DNA from: JANXQG01 sp963824275
Lineage (GTDB): Bacteria; Planctomycetota; Planctomycetia; Pirellulales; Thermoguttaceae
Length of the DNA: 64,000 nt
Reading direction: 5' to 3'
Assembly (NCBI GenBank): GCA_963824275.1
Contig: CAWGOT010000003.1
Coordinates: 2,728,001 to 2,792,000, forward strand
This document shows, in pieces, positions 40,195-50,644 of the stretch. Every line of letters starts with the position of its first letter. The stretch's first letter is position 1. The translations under genes were made by a program, and so were the position numbers. The notes below the pieces were generated by a model, which was given only the letters and a program-made list of their open reading frames with translations, searched no databases and was not told where the DNA came from.

Positions 40195-40759
40195 AAATGA
40201 TCGAAGCCTGACGCGCAAGCGAGAGACATATATAAACGCTAACCTCGCTTGCGCTTCGGGCTTCGATGGCCCGCACATGAAACGGGTCATTTTCAGCCGT
40301 CGGCAGTAAAGCGTCCGGCATTGGGCAGCGTGGTTAGTATGCGTGATGTGGGTGCTGCCACGTCGCGGTTTCGGGCGCGGGGCAGAAAAAAGTTTTCCGC
40401 CGATTTTTTCTCGTCATCGTCGCGGCGATTCATTCCGTCTGCGGACGACAACCATGCGTCGTGCCTCCCGCGTGGAAGAAAATGTCACGCTGGTCCATTT
40501 TTGTCGCTGATTGTGCCTTGCAAACACGCATGCACTGTTCATGGACTATGCAGGCATATTGCACGAGGCACGATGCTAGCATTGACAGATCAAGACAATT
40601 TTGGCCGTGGCGCAATGACTTACTGCGATTTGCCGGCAACTGCATCCGATTGGCATCCGATGTGCTTCATCAGGCGCAAAAGAATTTTAGCATGAACCGG
40701 TGACACAAATTGGGACATGCTAATTGTTTCTGCTTTACCTTCGTTTTCAAGGATCAAGG
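40195..40759. other. Long intergenic region before the glycosyltransferase genes
   Basis: About 565 bases with the hairpin at 40201-40266 and no supported gene. It probably contains the promoter of the three-gene glycosyltransferase cluster. A TTGACA (about 40583) is present, but I see no convincing -10 at the right distance. Confidence 0.5.
40201..40266. repeat. Imperfect hairpin, 23-bp arms
   Basis: Arms 40201-40223 and 40244-40266 pair with two mismatches around a 20-base A/T-rich loop. Outer bases (aaaatga and tcatttt) extend the symmetry. The GCGCAAGCGAG core is related to the hairpin at 15196. It lies just after the hypothetical gene and could terminate it. Confidence 0.75.
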
Positions 40760-41931
40760 ATGGCAAACATGCGAATCGCCATGTTCTCGTGGGAGAGTCT
40801 TCACTCCATCGCAGTCGGAGGAATCGCCACGCACGCCACGGAGTTGGCAGCCGGACTCGAGCGCCAAGGGCACGAGGTGCATGTCTTCACGCGGATGGGT
40901 CACGAGCAGGCCGAGTATGAGGACGTCCACGGCGTGCATTATCACCGCTGCCGCTTCGACCTGAATCCGAACTTCGTGGATGAAGTGAACAACATGTGCC
41001 GGGCGTTCGTCGCCAGGTTCTTCGCGGTGGAAGACGGCGCGGGGGCATTCGACGTCGTGCATGCCCACGACTGGCTGGCCTCGAATGCCGCGGTGTGGAT
41101 CAAGGAGGGGCGGGGCCGCAAGGCGGTGGTCACGGTCCATTCCACGGAATATGGCCGCAACGGGAACCAGTTCTTCGGCGGGCAGTCGCCGCGGATCCAC
41201 GACCACGAACGCCACGCCACGTTCTGCGCCGATCGCGTGATCACGGTCTCGCACCGGCTCAAAGACGAGATCAACTGGCTGTACCAGGTGCCGCACGCCA
41301 AGACGGCCACGATCTACAACGGCGTGAACTCGCGGACCTTCGATTACGCGGTCGACGCGGGCGCGGTCAAAGGCCGCTACGGCATCGGGCCCTTGGACCC
41401 CACAATCCTCTTCGTGGGGCGGATGGTCGTGCAGAAAGGGCCGGACATCCTGGTGCGGACCATGCCCTCCATCCTCCGCTACTATCCGCACGCCAAGTTC
41501 GTGTTCGTCGGCGACGGCCACATGAAGAACGACGTGCAGCGGATGGGCCAGCAGTTCGGCGTGGCCCACGCCCTGCGGGTCCTCGGCGCCAAGTCGGGCG
41601 CGAGCTGCACGACCTGTTCAAGGCCTGCGATATTGTGGCGGTCCCCAGTCGCAACGAGCCTTTCGGCATCATCATCCTGGAAGGTTGGAGCGCGTATAAG
41701 CCCGTCGTCTGCACCAAGCGGGGCGGGCCGGCAGAGTTCGTCTGGCACGACGTCAACGGCCTGCAGGTCGACGACACGCCCGACTCCGTGGCTTGGGGTC
41801 TGGGAAGTCTGCTGGCCGATCACAGCCGGGCCCGCTGGATGGGACGCAACGGCCGCGCGGCCGTGGACGCCGTCTTCAGTTGGGACAACATCGCCGAACA
41901 GACTGAAAACGTCTATGCCACGGTCGTGTGA
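40760..41931 (+). CDS. GT4/GT5-like glycosyltransferase (glycogen synthase-like); one frameshift
   Basis: About 390 residues, ATG 40760 (ATG 40769 also possible). GT-B fold: N-terminal 'SIAVGGIATHATELAAGLER', 'FDVVHAHDWLAS', 'YGRNGNQFFGGQSP'; C-terminal 'ILFVGRMVVQKGPDIL' (donor Arg and Lys). After the frame join near 41595, 'VAVPSRNEPFGIIILEG' has the complete E-x7-E motif. Similar proteins build alpha-1,4-glucan or transfer glucose to small acceptors. It is the only one of the three tandem paralogues with all catalytic motifs. The location between GWD and GH57 points to glycogen-like polymer synthesis. Confidence 0.82.
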
Positions 41932-42087
41932 CGGCGCGAAGACGCTGGACCGGAACGACGGCGAACCATGCAGTCTGCGACGTGCCCGCCGCAGAAATTT
42001 CCAATTGAACCCGAACGGCGGTCGCGTGTCCGCTGCACAGTCCAGAGTGTGATTTGCATTCCATTTCCTCGTTGGCAAGGTCAGTGT

Positions 42088-43883
42088 ATGGGGCATTCCG
42101 TTTCCGAATTCGCTGAAATGACGCCGGCCGTCGCGGCGATCGGTCCAGGGCACGAACCGCTGCATGCGGGCGAGGCCGCCGTCTGGGACCCCGTCGCGCT
42201 GCGGAACTGCGCCTGGGAGATCGGCGAGCGGCGGGCCGCCGAGAGCTTCGTTCCCGCGGTCAATCACGTGGCGGTCTGCATGGTGCATCCGACGCGAGGT
42301 TTCGTCCATTGGCGGATCCGGCATGACTGGATCGAGCATGTCCGGCAGCAGCGCGGCGATGCCTGGAACCATTGTCGCATGATCCTCCGCATGTACGACG
42401 TGTCGTATATCGAATTCACGGGACTGAATGCCCACCGCCTGCACGACAGATCCCTGCCCTCGATCGCCGGACAGATGTACTTCGACATTTCCGCGGCGGG
42501 CACGTGGCAATTGGCCGAGGTGGGATTCCTGTTGCGGAACGGGGAGTTCATTCCCGCCGGCGCTCGGCCGCCGTGGCCTTCGCCCGCTCGTCGGCTGCTG
42601 CCCAGACAGGGCATGCGGCACTCCTGGTCGAGCAGGACCTGGCCCGCGAGGAGGTCGGTTGCCTGTGGGACCAGGGCGAGATCCTCAAGCAGCGGAGGAC
42701 GCCCCGCCTGCGGCCCCGGCTGCGAATCGCGGCGCTGAGCCTGGCGGGCGCCGATGCCGGAGGGCAGATCGTCCTGCCGGAATTCGTGGTTCAGTTGTTC
42801 AACGGCTTGGGCGAGAAGGGGCACGAGGTCCATGTCCTGGCCCCGCAGTCTGCCGCGCAGGCGGCGTCGGCCCAGTTGCAAGGCGTTTATTTTCATCCGC
42901 TCGGCTTGGACCGGGAGGGGCCGCCGCTGGAAACTGCGCGGGAGTTCGGCCGGCGGGTCGCCGACCGGCTCCAGGACCTGCCGCCGATCGACCTCTTTCA
43001 CGCCCATGAATGGATGGCTGGCGCCGGTCCCTGGCTCGGTTCGGGTCCCACGATCTGCTCCCTTTCCTCGATCGAGTCGACGCGGCGCGACGACGGCACG
43101 GCGGACGATCTCTCGCGAGCGATCGAGGATGCGGAGCGACAGGTCGCGCGGGCCGCCGACCTGGTCCTGGTTCCCGGCTGGCTGCGGGAAAAAGCCGCCG
43201 CCGGCCTGGGGATCGAGATTTCCCGCGTCCACTGCTTTGCCCTGGAAGGCAGGTCCGCGGGCGGCGGGGAAGCGGCGATCGACTACGGCGAAATCAAACG
43301 CGCGATCAACTTCGGACCGCTCGATCGCCTGATTCTCTTCGTGGGACCCTTGGAACACGCCGCTGGGCCGGACCTGCTGCTCGAGGCGATGCCCATCCTG
43401 CTCGAGCGCTCCCCGAACCTCCGCCTGGCATTCATCGGCGGCGGGCAGATGTTCGGGCACCTGGAACGGCGGATGCGGGACTTAGGGCTGGGCAACGTCG
43501 TGCGGCTGCTCGGACACCGGGAAGGCGATCAGGTGCTGCGGCTGCTGAGGGCCTGCGAGGCCCTGGTGCTGCCGTCGCGCTACCGCGTGCCGATGGACGA
43601 CGCCACGGTCGAATTGGCGCGGCGCGGCCGGCCGGTGGTGACCACGCACGGCGGTCCGGCGCACCTCGTCCGCCACGAGGAGACCGGCGTCATCACCTAT
43701 GATAATCCAGGCTCGATGGTGTGGGCGGTCGACCGCATTCTCGGCGATCCGGCCCATGCCCAGCGGATGGGCGAAAATGGCCGCGGGGGCGGGGCGCCGT
43801 TGCCCAACTGGAATGAGGTCAGCGGCCGCTACCTGGAACTATGTGCGACCTGTCTGCCGCAACTGACTTGTCGCAGGAAGTGA
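42088..43883 (+). CDS. DUF4912 domain fused to GT4-like domain; one frameshift
   Basis: About 598 residues, ATG 42088. Residues 1-160 form a DUF4912 module ('AVCMVHPTRGFVHWRIRHDW', 'MILRMYDVSYIEFTGLNAHR', 'TWQLAEVGFLLRNGEFIPA'). After a frame change near 42558 a GT4-like part follows ('FVVQLFNGLGEKGHEVHVL', 'IDLFHAHEWMAG', 'GPLDRLILFVGPLEHAAGPD'). The donor-site Arg and Lys of GT4 are replaced (VGPLEHAAG), and the E-x7-E motif is lost ('LPSRYRVPMDDATVE'). It is therefore probably not a transferase but a glucan-binding or regulatory paralogue. DUF4912 is often found with glycosyl-processing proteins. Confidence 0.75.
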
Positions 43884-43974
43884 AACACGCTGGTGGAGGG
43901 CGTTCGTTTGTAATGGAATTTGAAAGTACCGCAAGTTAACAACGTAACAAGAATCCTTTGGAGGACTTTATCCC

Positions 43975-45253
43975 ATGTCAACCGTGGAATACATAGCCGG
44001 TGGTCTGGAACAGAGCGTGGGTGTTGCCGACCCCTGGCAGGGCGAGCCGTTCTCGCGCGATCAACTGCCGCGCCACGATTCCGTGAATCGCGACGAACAG
44101 CACGTGCTGGCGCTGTTCTGCTTTGAAGATCCGGAAGGCGTGGTCGGCCAGTACCTGGCGACCATCGCCTCGGCGATCGCACGCTGGCAGATAGCGGTCC
44201 ACGTTTTTTCCCGGCGCTCCTTCGCCCTGGACGATCCGGCGATCTACTGCCATGCAGTCGATGTCCCGGACAGCGGTACCCTGCTGGGCCAGGTTCAGGA
44301 ATTCACGCGGGCGGCGTGCAACGAGTTCCTGCGGGAATCGTTCAACTCCTCGCGGACGATGGTGATGGGATTCGAGTGGTCGACGATTCCGGCCATTTCG
44401 CTCCTGCACGGAATCAAGAACGTCCGCACCATGCTCTCGCTGCACTCGCTGGAGCGGCAGCGCAGCGATTTGGGCAGTGAAATCGCCCAGTTTATCGAGG
44501 AGACGGAGCTGAGCGGACTCCGCGAGGCGCAATTGATCCTGGTTCACAACCCGGCCACAGCCGACTTGGCCCGGCTATGCGTGCCGCGGTGCGCCGACTT
44601 TCTTGAGGTTGTCAACCCCATGACGCCCTTGATGAATTACCGCCTCGAAGTCGACGCGGGCAAGATCAAGGCGCGATTCAACATCGGACCGATCGATCCG
44701 ACGATCTTGTTCATCGGCGACCTTAACGAGAACTATGGACCGGATCTGCTGATGAAGGCGATGCCGGCCGTGCTCCGCGAACATCCGCAGGCGCAGTGCG
44801 TGATCGTGGGCGACGGCGACCTGATCTGGCCGCTACGGGTCTATTCCCGCTACCTGCTCTTGGACCACGCGGTGCGGTTTGTGGGTCATGTTGACGGACC
44901 GGCCCTGCACGAGCTGATTGCCGCCAGCAACGTCGTCGCGGTGCCCAGCCGGCAGGCGACGCCGTGGTGGCCGATCGAGGCCGCCTGGGCCGCCGAACGG
45001 CCCGTGGTTGCGAGCAGGGAAGCGGCGCCCGAGCTGTTCGAGCGCCGGCCACGACAGCGTAGTGACGGCGGCCGATGAAAAGGCGATCGCCGCCGCGGTC
45101 AACCAGGTGCTGGCCGACGCCGAGTTGGGCCGCTCGATCGGCCGCGCCGGCAAGGCCCGCATCAGTGACCGCTACGGCGTGAAGAAGGTCGTGGCGCGGA
45201 TCGAGGCCCTGATGGGTGTCGGCGAGGCGGTCGAGCGGGCCGCCAGCGCGTAG
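43975..45253 (+). CDS. Third GT4-like protein, catalytic motifs lost; one frameshift
   Basis: About 425 residues, ATG 43975 behind GGAGG. Frames join near 45042. The fold is recognisable from 'KARFNIGPIDPTILFIGD', 'YGPDLLMKAMPAVLREHPQA', 'CVIVGDGDLIWPLRVYSR', 'VVAVPSRQATPWWPIEAAWA' and 'RERISDRYGVKKV'-like ends ('ARISDRYGVKKVVARIEALM'). The donor-binding residues (DLNENYG instead of GR...K) and the first Glu of E-x7-E (Ala here) are missing, and the N-terminal His motif is also changed ('MGFEWSTIPA'). Closest to the two preceding genes, so it arose by tandem duplication. Probably a non-catalytic partner. Confidence 0.72.
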
Positions 45254-45307
45254 GCGCGGTAAGCTTGCCCCCGTTTAGCGATGTCAGGGTTGCACGGATT
45301 TAGCCGT

Positions 45308-45394
45308 AGGGTGGGACCAGCGAGCTTGCGAGCGCCGGCCCACCAATCGCCGGTGTTGGTGGGCCGGCGCTCGCAAGCTCGCTGGTCCCACCCT
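45308..45394. repeat. Hairpin, 39-bp perfect arms
   Basis: Arms 45308-45346 and 45356-45394 with a 9-base loop (TCGCCGGTG). The longest hairpin in the window. It lies in the 207-base gap between the third glycosyltransferase and the GH57 gene and would end the first transcript strongly. Confidence 0.92.
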
Positions 45395-45460
45395 GCGAAC
45401 TTTCCGGCAAGAGAAAACCGCTCGCACCAAGGCCCCCAGAACATTTGAGGAGAAGATCGC

Positions 45461-47073
45461 ATGCCTAAAGGCTACTTGATGCTCGTGCTGCACGCGCACT
45501 TGCCTTACGTGCGGCATCCCGAGTACGACCGCTTCCTCGAGGAACGCTGGTTCTATGAGGCGATGACCGAGACCTACATCCCCCTGTTAAAGTTCTTCGA
45601 CCGGCTCCAGGCGGAGCGGGTGCCGTTCCGCATGACGCTCTCCATCTCGCCGACCCTGGCCACGATGATGGAGGACCCGCTGCTGCGGAAGCGATACGAG
45701 GGCCACCTCGACATGATGATTGCGCTGGCCGAAAAGGAATGCCAGCGGACGCGGCACTGGCACGACGTCAACTTCCTGGCGGAGATGTATAAGCGGCTGT
45801 TTGACGAGGCGAAGCAGACCTTCGTCGAGCGCTGCGGCACGCGGCTGGTGACCGCCTTCCGCGAGTATGCCGAGGCCGGGAACCTGGAACTGATCACCTG
45901 CGCCGGCACGCACGGCTTCCTGCCCCTGCTCAGCGCCGAGCCGAACACCGTCCGGGCCCAGGTCTTTACCGCCGTCCAGGAACACGAGCGGATCTTCGGC
46001 TTCCACCCGCAGGGCATGTGGGTGCCGGAGTGCGCGTATTACCCGGGGCTCGACGAGATCCTGGCGGAGGCCGGCATCCGCTACTTCTTTGTCGACGCCC
46101 ATGGCATCGAGCTGGCCGAGCCGCGCCCGCTGTTCGGCGTCAACGCCCCGCTGTATTGCCCTTCGGGCGTGGCCGCCTTCGGCCGCCACCCGACCACGTC
46201 GAAACTCGTGTGGAGCAAGTCGGTGGGCTATCCGGCCGATCCGAACTACCGCGAATACTACCGCGACATCGGTTACGAGCTGGACGACTGGTACCTCGAC
46301 CCGTTCCGCTATGCACAGGGGCTGCGGGCGCGACGGGAATCAAGTACCACCGGATCACGGGGAACACGTTCGACAAGCACCTGTATCATCCCGACTGGGC
46401 CGCCGCCACGGCCCAGCGGCACGCCCGCGATTTCGTCGGCCGCTGCCGCGATCAGATGGTGCGGTGCGGCAGCCACATGCCGTTTCCCTGTGTAACCGTG
46501 TCGCCCTACGATGCGGAGCTTTACGGGCATTGGTGGTTCGAGGGGCCGCAATGGCTCTATCACGTGCTGCGCGAGGGCGCGCAGGGGGGCGATCTGGCCT
46601 TGTCTACCCCCAGCGCGTACCTGGACGCCCATCCCATCCAGCAGAAGGCCGTTCCCGCGCCCAGCAGTTGGGGCGAGAAAGGATTCCACGAGCATTGGGT
46701 CAATCCGCAGTGCGACTGGATCTGGCGGCCCTTGCACGAGGCCGGAACGCGGATGTGCCGCACGGTGCGGGAGTCGGCCGAGCAGCCCCGCGGGCACACC
46801 GTACTCGGGGTCGGCCTGACCGATCGGGTCTTGCGGCAGGCCGGACGGGAGCTGATGCTCGCGCAGAGCTCCGACTGGCCGTTCATGATCTCCAACGGCG
46901 ATACGAAGCAGTATGCCAACCGCCGGGTGAACGAGCACCTGAACCGCTTCCACGACCTGCTCAACGGCCTCCAGCACGGACACATCGACTCCCAGCGGCT
47001 CTCGGCGCTCGAATACATGGACGCGATTTTTCCCCAGTTGGACTACCGCTTGTTCGCCCCCAGCAGCGCGTAG
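45461..47073 (+). CDS. GH57-family 1,4-alpha-glucan branching enzyme-like; one frameshift
   Basis: About 537 residues, ATG 45461 behind GAGGAG. The N-terminus 'YLMLVLHAHLPYVRHPEYDR' starts the GH57 barrel. The predicted nucleophile Glu is in 'MWVPECAYYPGLDEIL' (about 190) and the acid Asp in 'VSPYDAELYGHWWFEGP' (about 351). Frames join near 46335. The C-terminal helical part is 'NGDTKQYANRRVNEHLNRFH'. Motif set and length fit the branching-enzyme subgroup rather than amylopullulanases. It would introduce alpha-1,6 branches into the glucan made by the upstream transferase. Followed by glgX. Confidence 0.87.
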
Positions 47074-47153
47074 GCAGGCAAGGCTTTCGCCATGACGACG
47101 CAACCTGAGACGCATCGGAAAAATGCCGCGAGGGGCCGGGAGACGCCAGCCAC

Positions 47154-49232
47154 ATGATTCATGCCTTCACAGTCGCGAGCCCGCGCGCCGGCGAATGCCA
47201 GGGCTATGCCACGGCGCGAGGGCACTGCCGTCCCTTTGGGGCCACGCCCGAGCCCAACGGCGTCAATTTCGCCGTCTTCTCCCGCCACGCGGAGCGGGTC
47301 CACCTGGTACTCTTCCAGGACGGCCTGAGCGAGCCGATCGCCGAAATCCCCCTCGACCCGACCGTCAACAAGACCGGCGACGTGTGGCATATCTTTGTCG
47401 CCGACCTGCCGCCCGACACGCTGTACGGCTACCGCGTCTTCGGACCGGCGGCGCCGCAGGAGGGGCATTACTTCGATCCCCGGCACGTGGTGATCGATCC
47501 CTATGCGAGGGCCGTCAGCGGCGGCCATCGATGGGGCGTCGCGGGGCGCAACGGCGAGAGCCGGCACACGCGCCGGGGCCGCCTGGTGATGGACGACTTC
47601 GATTGGCAAGGCGACCTGCCCCCCTCCACGCCGATGCGGGACACGGTGATTTATGAGCTGCACGTGCGGGGCTACACCTGCCATCCGAGTTCGGAGGTTC
47701 GCTATCCGGGCACGTTCCTGGGGCTGTGCGAGAAGATCCCGCATTTGAAGGCGCTGGGGATCACGGCGGTCCAACTCATGCCGGTCGTCGAGTTCGATGA
47801 ACTGGACCAGCCCCGCAAGCACCCCGCGACCGGCGAGCAACTCAAGAATTATTGGGGCTATTCGCCGCTCTCGTTTTTCGCCCCCAAGGCCTCGTATGCC
47901 GCGCATCCCGGCGGCGAGGTCCGCGAGTTCAAGGAGTTCGTGCGGGCCTTTCACAAGGCCGGGATCGAGGTCATCCTGGACGTGGTCTACAACCATACCT
48001 GCGAGGGCAACGAGCACGGGCCCACGCTGAGCTTTCGAGGGCTGGACAACTCGATCTACTACATGCTCGACAAGAAAGGGCACTTCTACAACTACGCCGG
48101 ATGCGGCAACACCCTCAACTGCAACCACCCGGTGGTCCGCGATCTGATCATCGACAGCCTGGTGCATATGGTGCATGAGCTGCACGTCGACGGCTTCCGC
48201 TTCGACCTGGCCTCGATCCTGGGGCGGGGGGCCGACGGCCGCGTGCTGGAAGATCCGCCGCTGATCCGGCACATCGCCGAGCATCCGGTGCTGGCCGGCG
48301 CCAAGTTGATTGCCGAGGCCTGGGACGCGGCCGGACTGCACCAGCTCGGCAAGTTTCCCGCCTGGGGCCGCTGGGCGGAGCTCAACGGCATGTTCCGCGA
48401 CGACGTGCGGCGGTTCGTGCGCAGCGACCCCAACACCACCGCCGCGCTGGCCAAGCGGATCTGCGGCAGCATCGACATCTACGGCGATTCTTCGCGGCAC
48501 CCGTACCACTCCATCAATTTCGTCACTTCCCACGACGGCTTCACCCTGCGGGACCTGGTCAGCTACAACCACAAGCACAATTGGGAAAACGGCGAGGACG
48601 ACCGCGACGGCAGCCAGTGGAACCTGAGCTGGAACTGCGGCGAGGAGGGGCCCACGGAAAATCCCGAGGTCAACGCCTTGCGCCGGCGGCAGATGAAGAA
48701 CGTCATCACCATCATGATGCTCTCGCAGGGCGTGCCCTTCCTGCTCTATGGCGACGAGTTCGGCCGCACGCAGAAGGGCAACAACAACGCCTATTGCCAG
48801 GACAACGAGATTTCCTGGGTCGATTGGAGCCTGGCGGAGAAGAACGCCCACTACCTGCGGTTCACGCGGATGATGATCGCGCTCAGGAAGCAGTACTTTG
48901 CCTTGAGCCGGGAGGAGTTCATCAATCGCGTAAGCTGGCACGGCACGAAGCTCGGCGACCCGGACTGGATCGGCGCCAGCCGCACGCTCGCCTTCCAGAT
49001 GCACGGCTGGCACGGTCAGCCCGATCTGCACGTGATGTTCAACATGCACTGGGACTGGCAGCGGTTCGCCCTGCCGCAGCGGGCGGGAAAGCACCGCTGG
49101 CGGCGGCTGGTCGACACCCGCCTGGTGTCGCCCGACGACATTGTGGAAGACGCCCAGTGCGTGCCGCTGAACCCGGGCGATCACTACAGCCTCTGCCCTC
49201 GATCGATCGTGATCCTCATCAGCCAGTCGTGA
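47154..49232 (+). CDS. glgX: Glycogen debranching enzyme GlgX
   Basis: Intact, 692 residues, ATG 47154. GH13 subfamily 11. CBM48-like N-terminus ('GATPEPNGVNFAVFSRHAER'), then the catalytic barrel: 'VILDVVYNHTCEGNEHGP', nucleophile Asp in 'VDGFRFDLAS' (about 350), acid Glu in 'LIAEAWDAAG' (about 387), Asp in 'FVTSHDGFTLRDL' (about 461), then 'LLYGDEFGRTQKGNNNAYCQ'. GlgX removes alpha-1,6 side chains from phosphorylase-trimmed glycogen. It lies 80 bases after GH57 in the same direction. The length and motifs show no anomaly, in contrast to its neighbours. Confidence 0.95.
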   Translation: MIHAFTVASPRAGECQGYATARGHCRPFGATPEPNGVNFAVFSRHAERVHLVLFQDGLSEPIAEIPLDPTVNKTGDVWHIFVADLPPDTLYGYRVFGPAAPQEGHYFDPRHVVIDPYARAVSGGHRWGVAGRNGESRHTRRGRLVMDDFDWQGDLPPSTPMRDTVIYELHVRGYTCHPSSEVRYPGTFLGLCEKIPHLKALGITAVQLMPVVEFDELDQPRKHPATGEQLKNYWGYSPLSFFAPKASYAAHPGGEVREFKEFVRAFHKAGIEVILDVVYNHTCEGNEHGPTLSFRGLDNSIYYMLDKKGHFYNYAGCGNTLNCNHPVVRDLIIDSLVHMVHELHVDGFRFDLASILGRGADGRVLEDPPLIRHIAEHPVLAGAKLIAEAWDAAGLHQLGKFPAWGRWAELNGMFRDDVRRFVRSDPNTTAALAKRICGSIDIYGDSSRHPYHSINFVTSHDGFTLRDLVSYNHKHNWENGEDDRDGSQWNLSWNCGEEGPTENPEVNALRRRQMKNVITIMMLSQGVPFLLYGDEFGRTQKGNNNAYCQDNEISWVDWSLAEKNAHYLRFTRMMIALRKQYFALSREEFINRVSWHGTKLGDPDWIGASRTLAFQMHGWHGQPDLHVMFNMHWDWQRFALPQRAGKHRWRRLVDTRLVSPDDIVEDAQCVPLNPGDHYSLCPRSIVILISQS

Positions 49233-49347
49233 GTCCCGCCAGTCAAAGTCCACATGCGGGGTCTCGATTGCTGTTGCGACGCCCTGGCGGTAAAATAGAG
49301 GCAAAGGGGCAATCGGGCAGGACTTGTGGCATAGGAGGCGAATCGGG

Positions 49348-50477
49348 ATGCAACTTCAACGAACCTGCGCAGTATTCTTGATCTCGTTGGGAACGTCCGT
49401 TTTGGCAATCGGGGCCGAGCCGCATGATACGCCAGCGGCGCGTAGAGAGTCGACGATCCGCGGCATGGCGGTTAGCGGGTCAGCTGCCAACGTCCTGCCG
49501 ATCGCCGATCCGGCAATCGGCAGGGAAGGCATTGCCGCGCCCAAGCTGGACGCCGATCCAAAGACGTTTGACCTCGCCAAGACAATTCGCGGGTTCGTCG
49601 ACCAGGTTGAGAAGAACCACCTCGAGGGCCGGCCGCTCGACGATCGACGGGCGGCACGCTGGTTCGACCGCTTCCTCGACGATCTCGATCCGCAACGGAT
49701 GTACTTCCTGCAGGCGGATTATGCCGAGATCCAGCCATTCCGAGCGCGGATCGTCGATTTGCGCGACGAGGCGACTCGCAGTTCCCGGATCAAGTGCGGC
49801 GCCAGTACGCCAAGCGCGTGCAAGAGGCCTGTTCCTATGCCGCCCTCTTTTTGTCCGCCGAGCACGATTTTTCCGCTGACGAAGACCGCCCCCGCCGATA
49901 CCCCGCCTATGCTTCGGACGGTGGAACGCTGCGGGAGCGATGGCGCCTGCGAATCAAGGCGGAGCTCCTGATCGAGAAGGTCCACGGCACCAGGGCACCC
50001 GACGCGAGGGCATGGCTGGCAGGCCGTTATCGCCGTATTGCGAAGCAGGCCGGGGAGATGACCGACGAGAGACTGTGCGAAGTCTACCTCAACGCGCTCG
50101 GACAGGTCTGCGATCCGCACACGGCCTGGATCAGTCCCAGAGTAATCACCGCTTTCACTGATTGGTTCAGTTTGGGGAATTACACGACAGGGCTGCAGTT
50201 TGATAAGCGCGAAGGTCGGTGGCTGATTGCAAACGTAACCCCGGCGCTGGCGGGGATGGGAACGCGACAGCGGTTGGTCGGCTGGGAATTGCTGGCGATT
50301 CAACGGCTTGACGGCACGCAGTTTGATGTCGTGGAAATTCCCGACTACGACTTTGTGCAATTGATCTACTCGCCTTTGTGGGCACTGGGGAGCGACACCG
50401 AAGTCGTTCTGGAGCTTGAGAATCCGGCCAGCTTCGAGCGACGGACCGTGAGTTGGATCCGATTGTACAAGTATTGA
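49348..50477 (+). CDS. Prc/Tsp-like protein lacking the protease domain; one frameshift
   Basis: About 375 residues, ATG 49348 behind AGGAGG. A signal peptide ('CAVFLISLGTSVLAIGAEP') is followed by the N-terminal domain of tail-specific proteases: 'FVDQVEKNHLEGRPLDDRRA', 'WFDRFLDDLDPQRMYFLQAD'. After the frame join near 49790 come 'VCDPHTAWISP' and a degenerate PDZ-like region ('GWELLAIQRLDGTQFDVV'). The protein then stops; no S41 Ser/Lys motif exists downstream. It may be an exported adaptor that binds Prc-type substrates. A natural truncation is likelier than a frameshift because the next 170 bases are not coding. Confidence 0.72.
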
Positions 50478-50644
50478 ATTGCCGCCTGCATCCCCTCTAG
50501 CGGGGTACGCGCCTTTGGCTCCCGCCCAGGAAGCGGATATAATGAACCAGTTTGGAACGATTCCGGCTCGTAGGCGAGAAACGCCCGATGCCTCGTGGCC
50601 TTGGGCCTGCCCGCCTTAGTCCCTATGACGTAAGGAGATTGATT

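Noticed and set aside
40583..40620. Sigma-70-like promoter at TTGACA
   Set aside because: No matching -10 at 16-18 bases; not supportable.
47043..49304. 753-codon minus-strand frame opposite glgX
   Set aside because: Mirror of a well-conserved GH13 gene in GC-rich DNA; composition is not protein-like.
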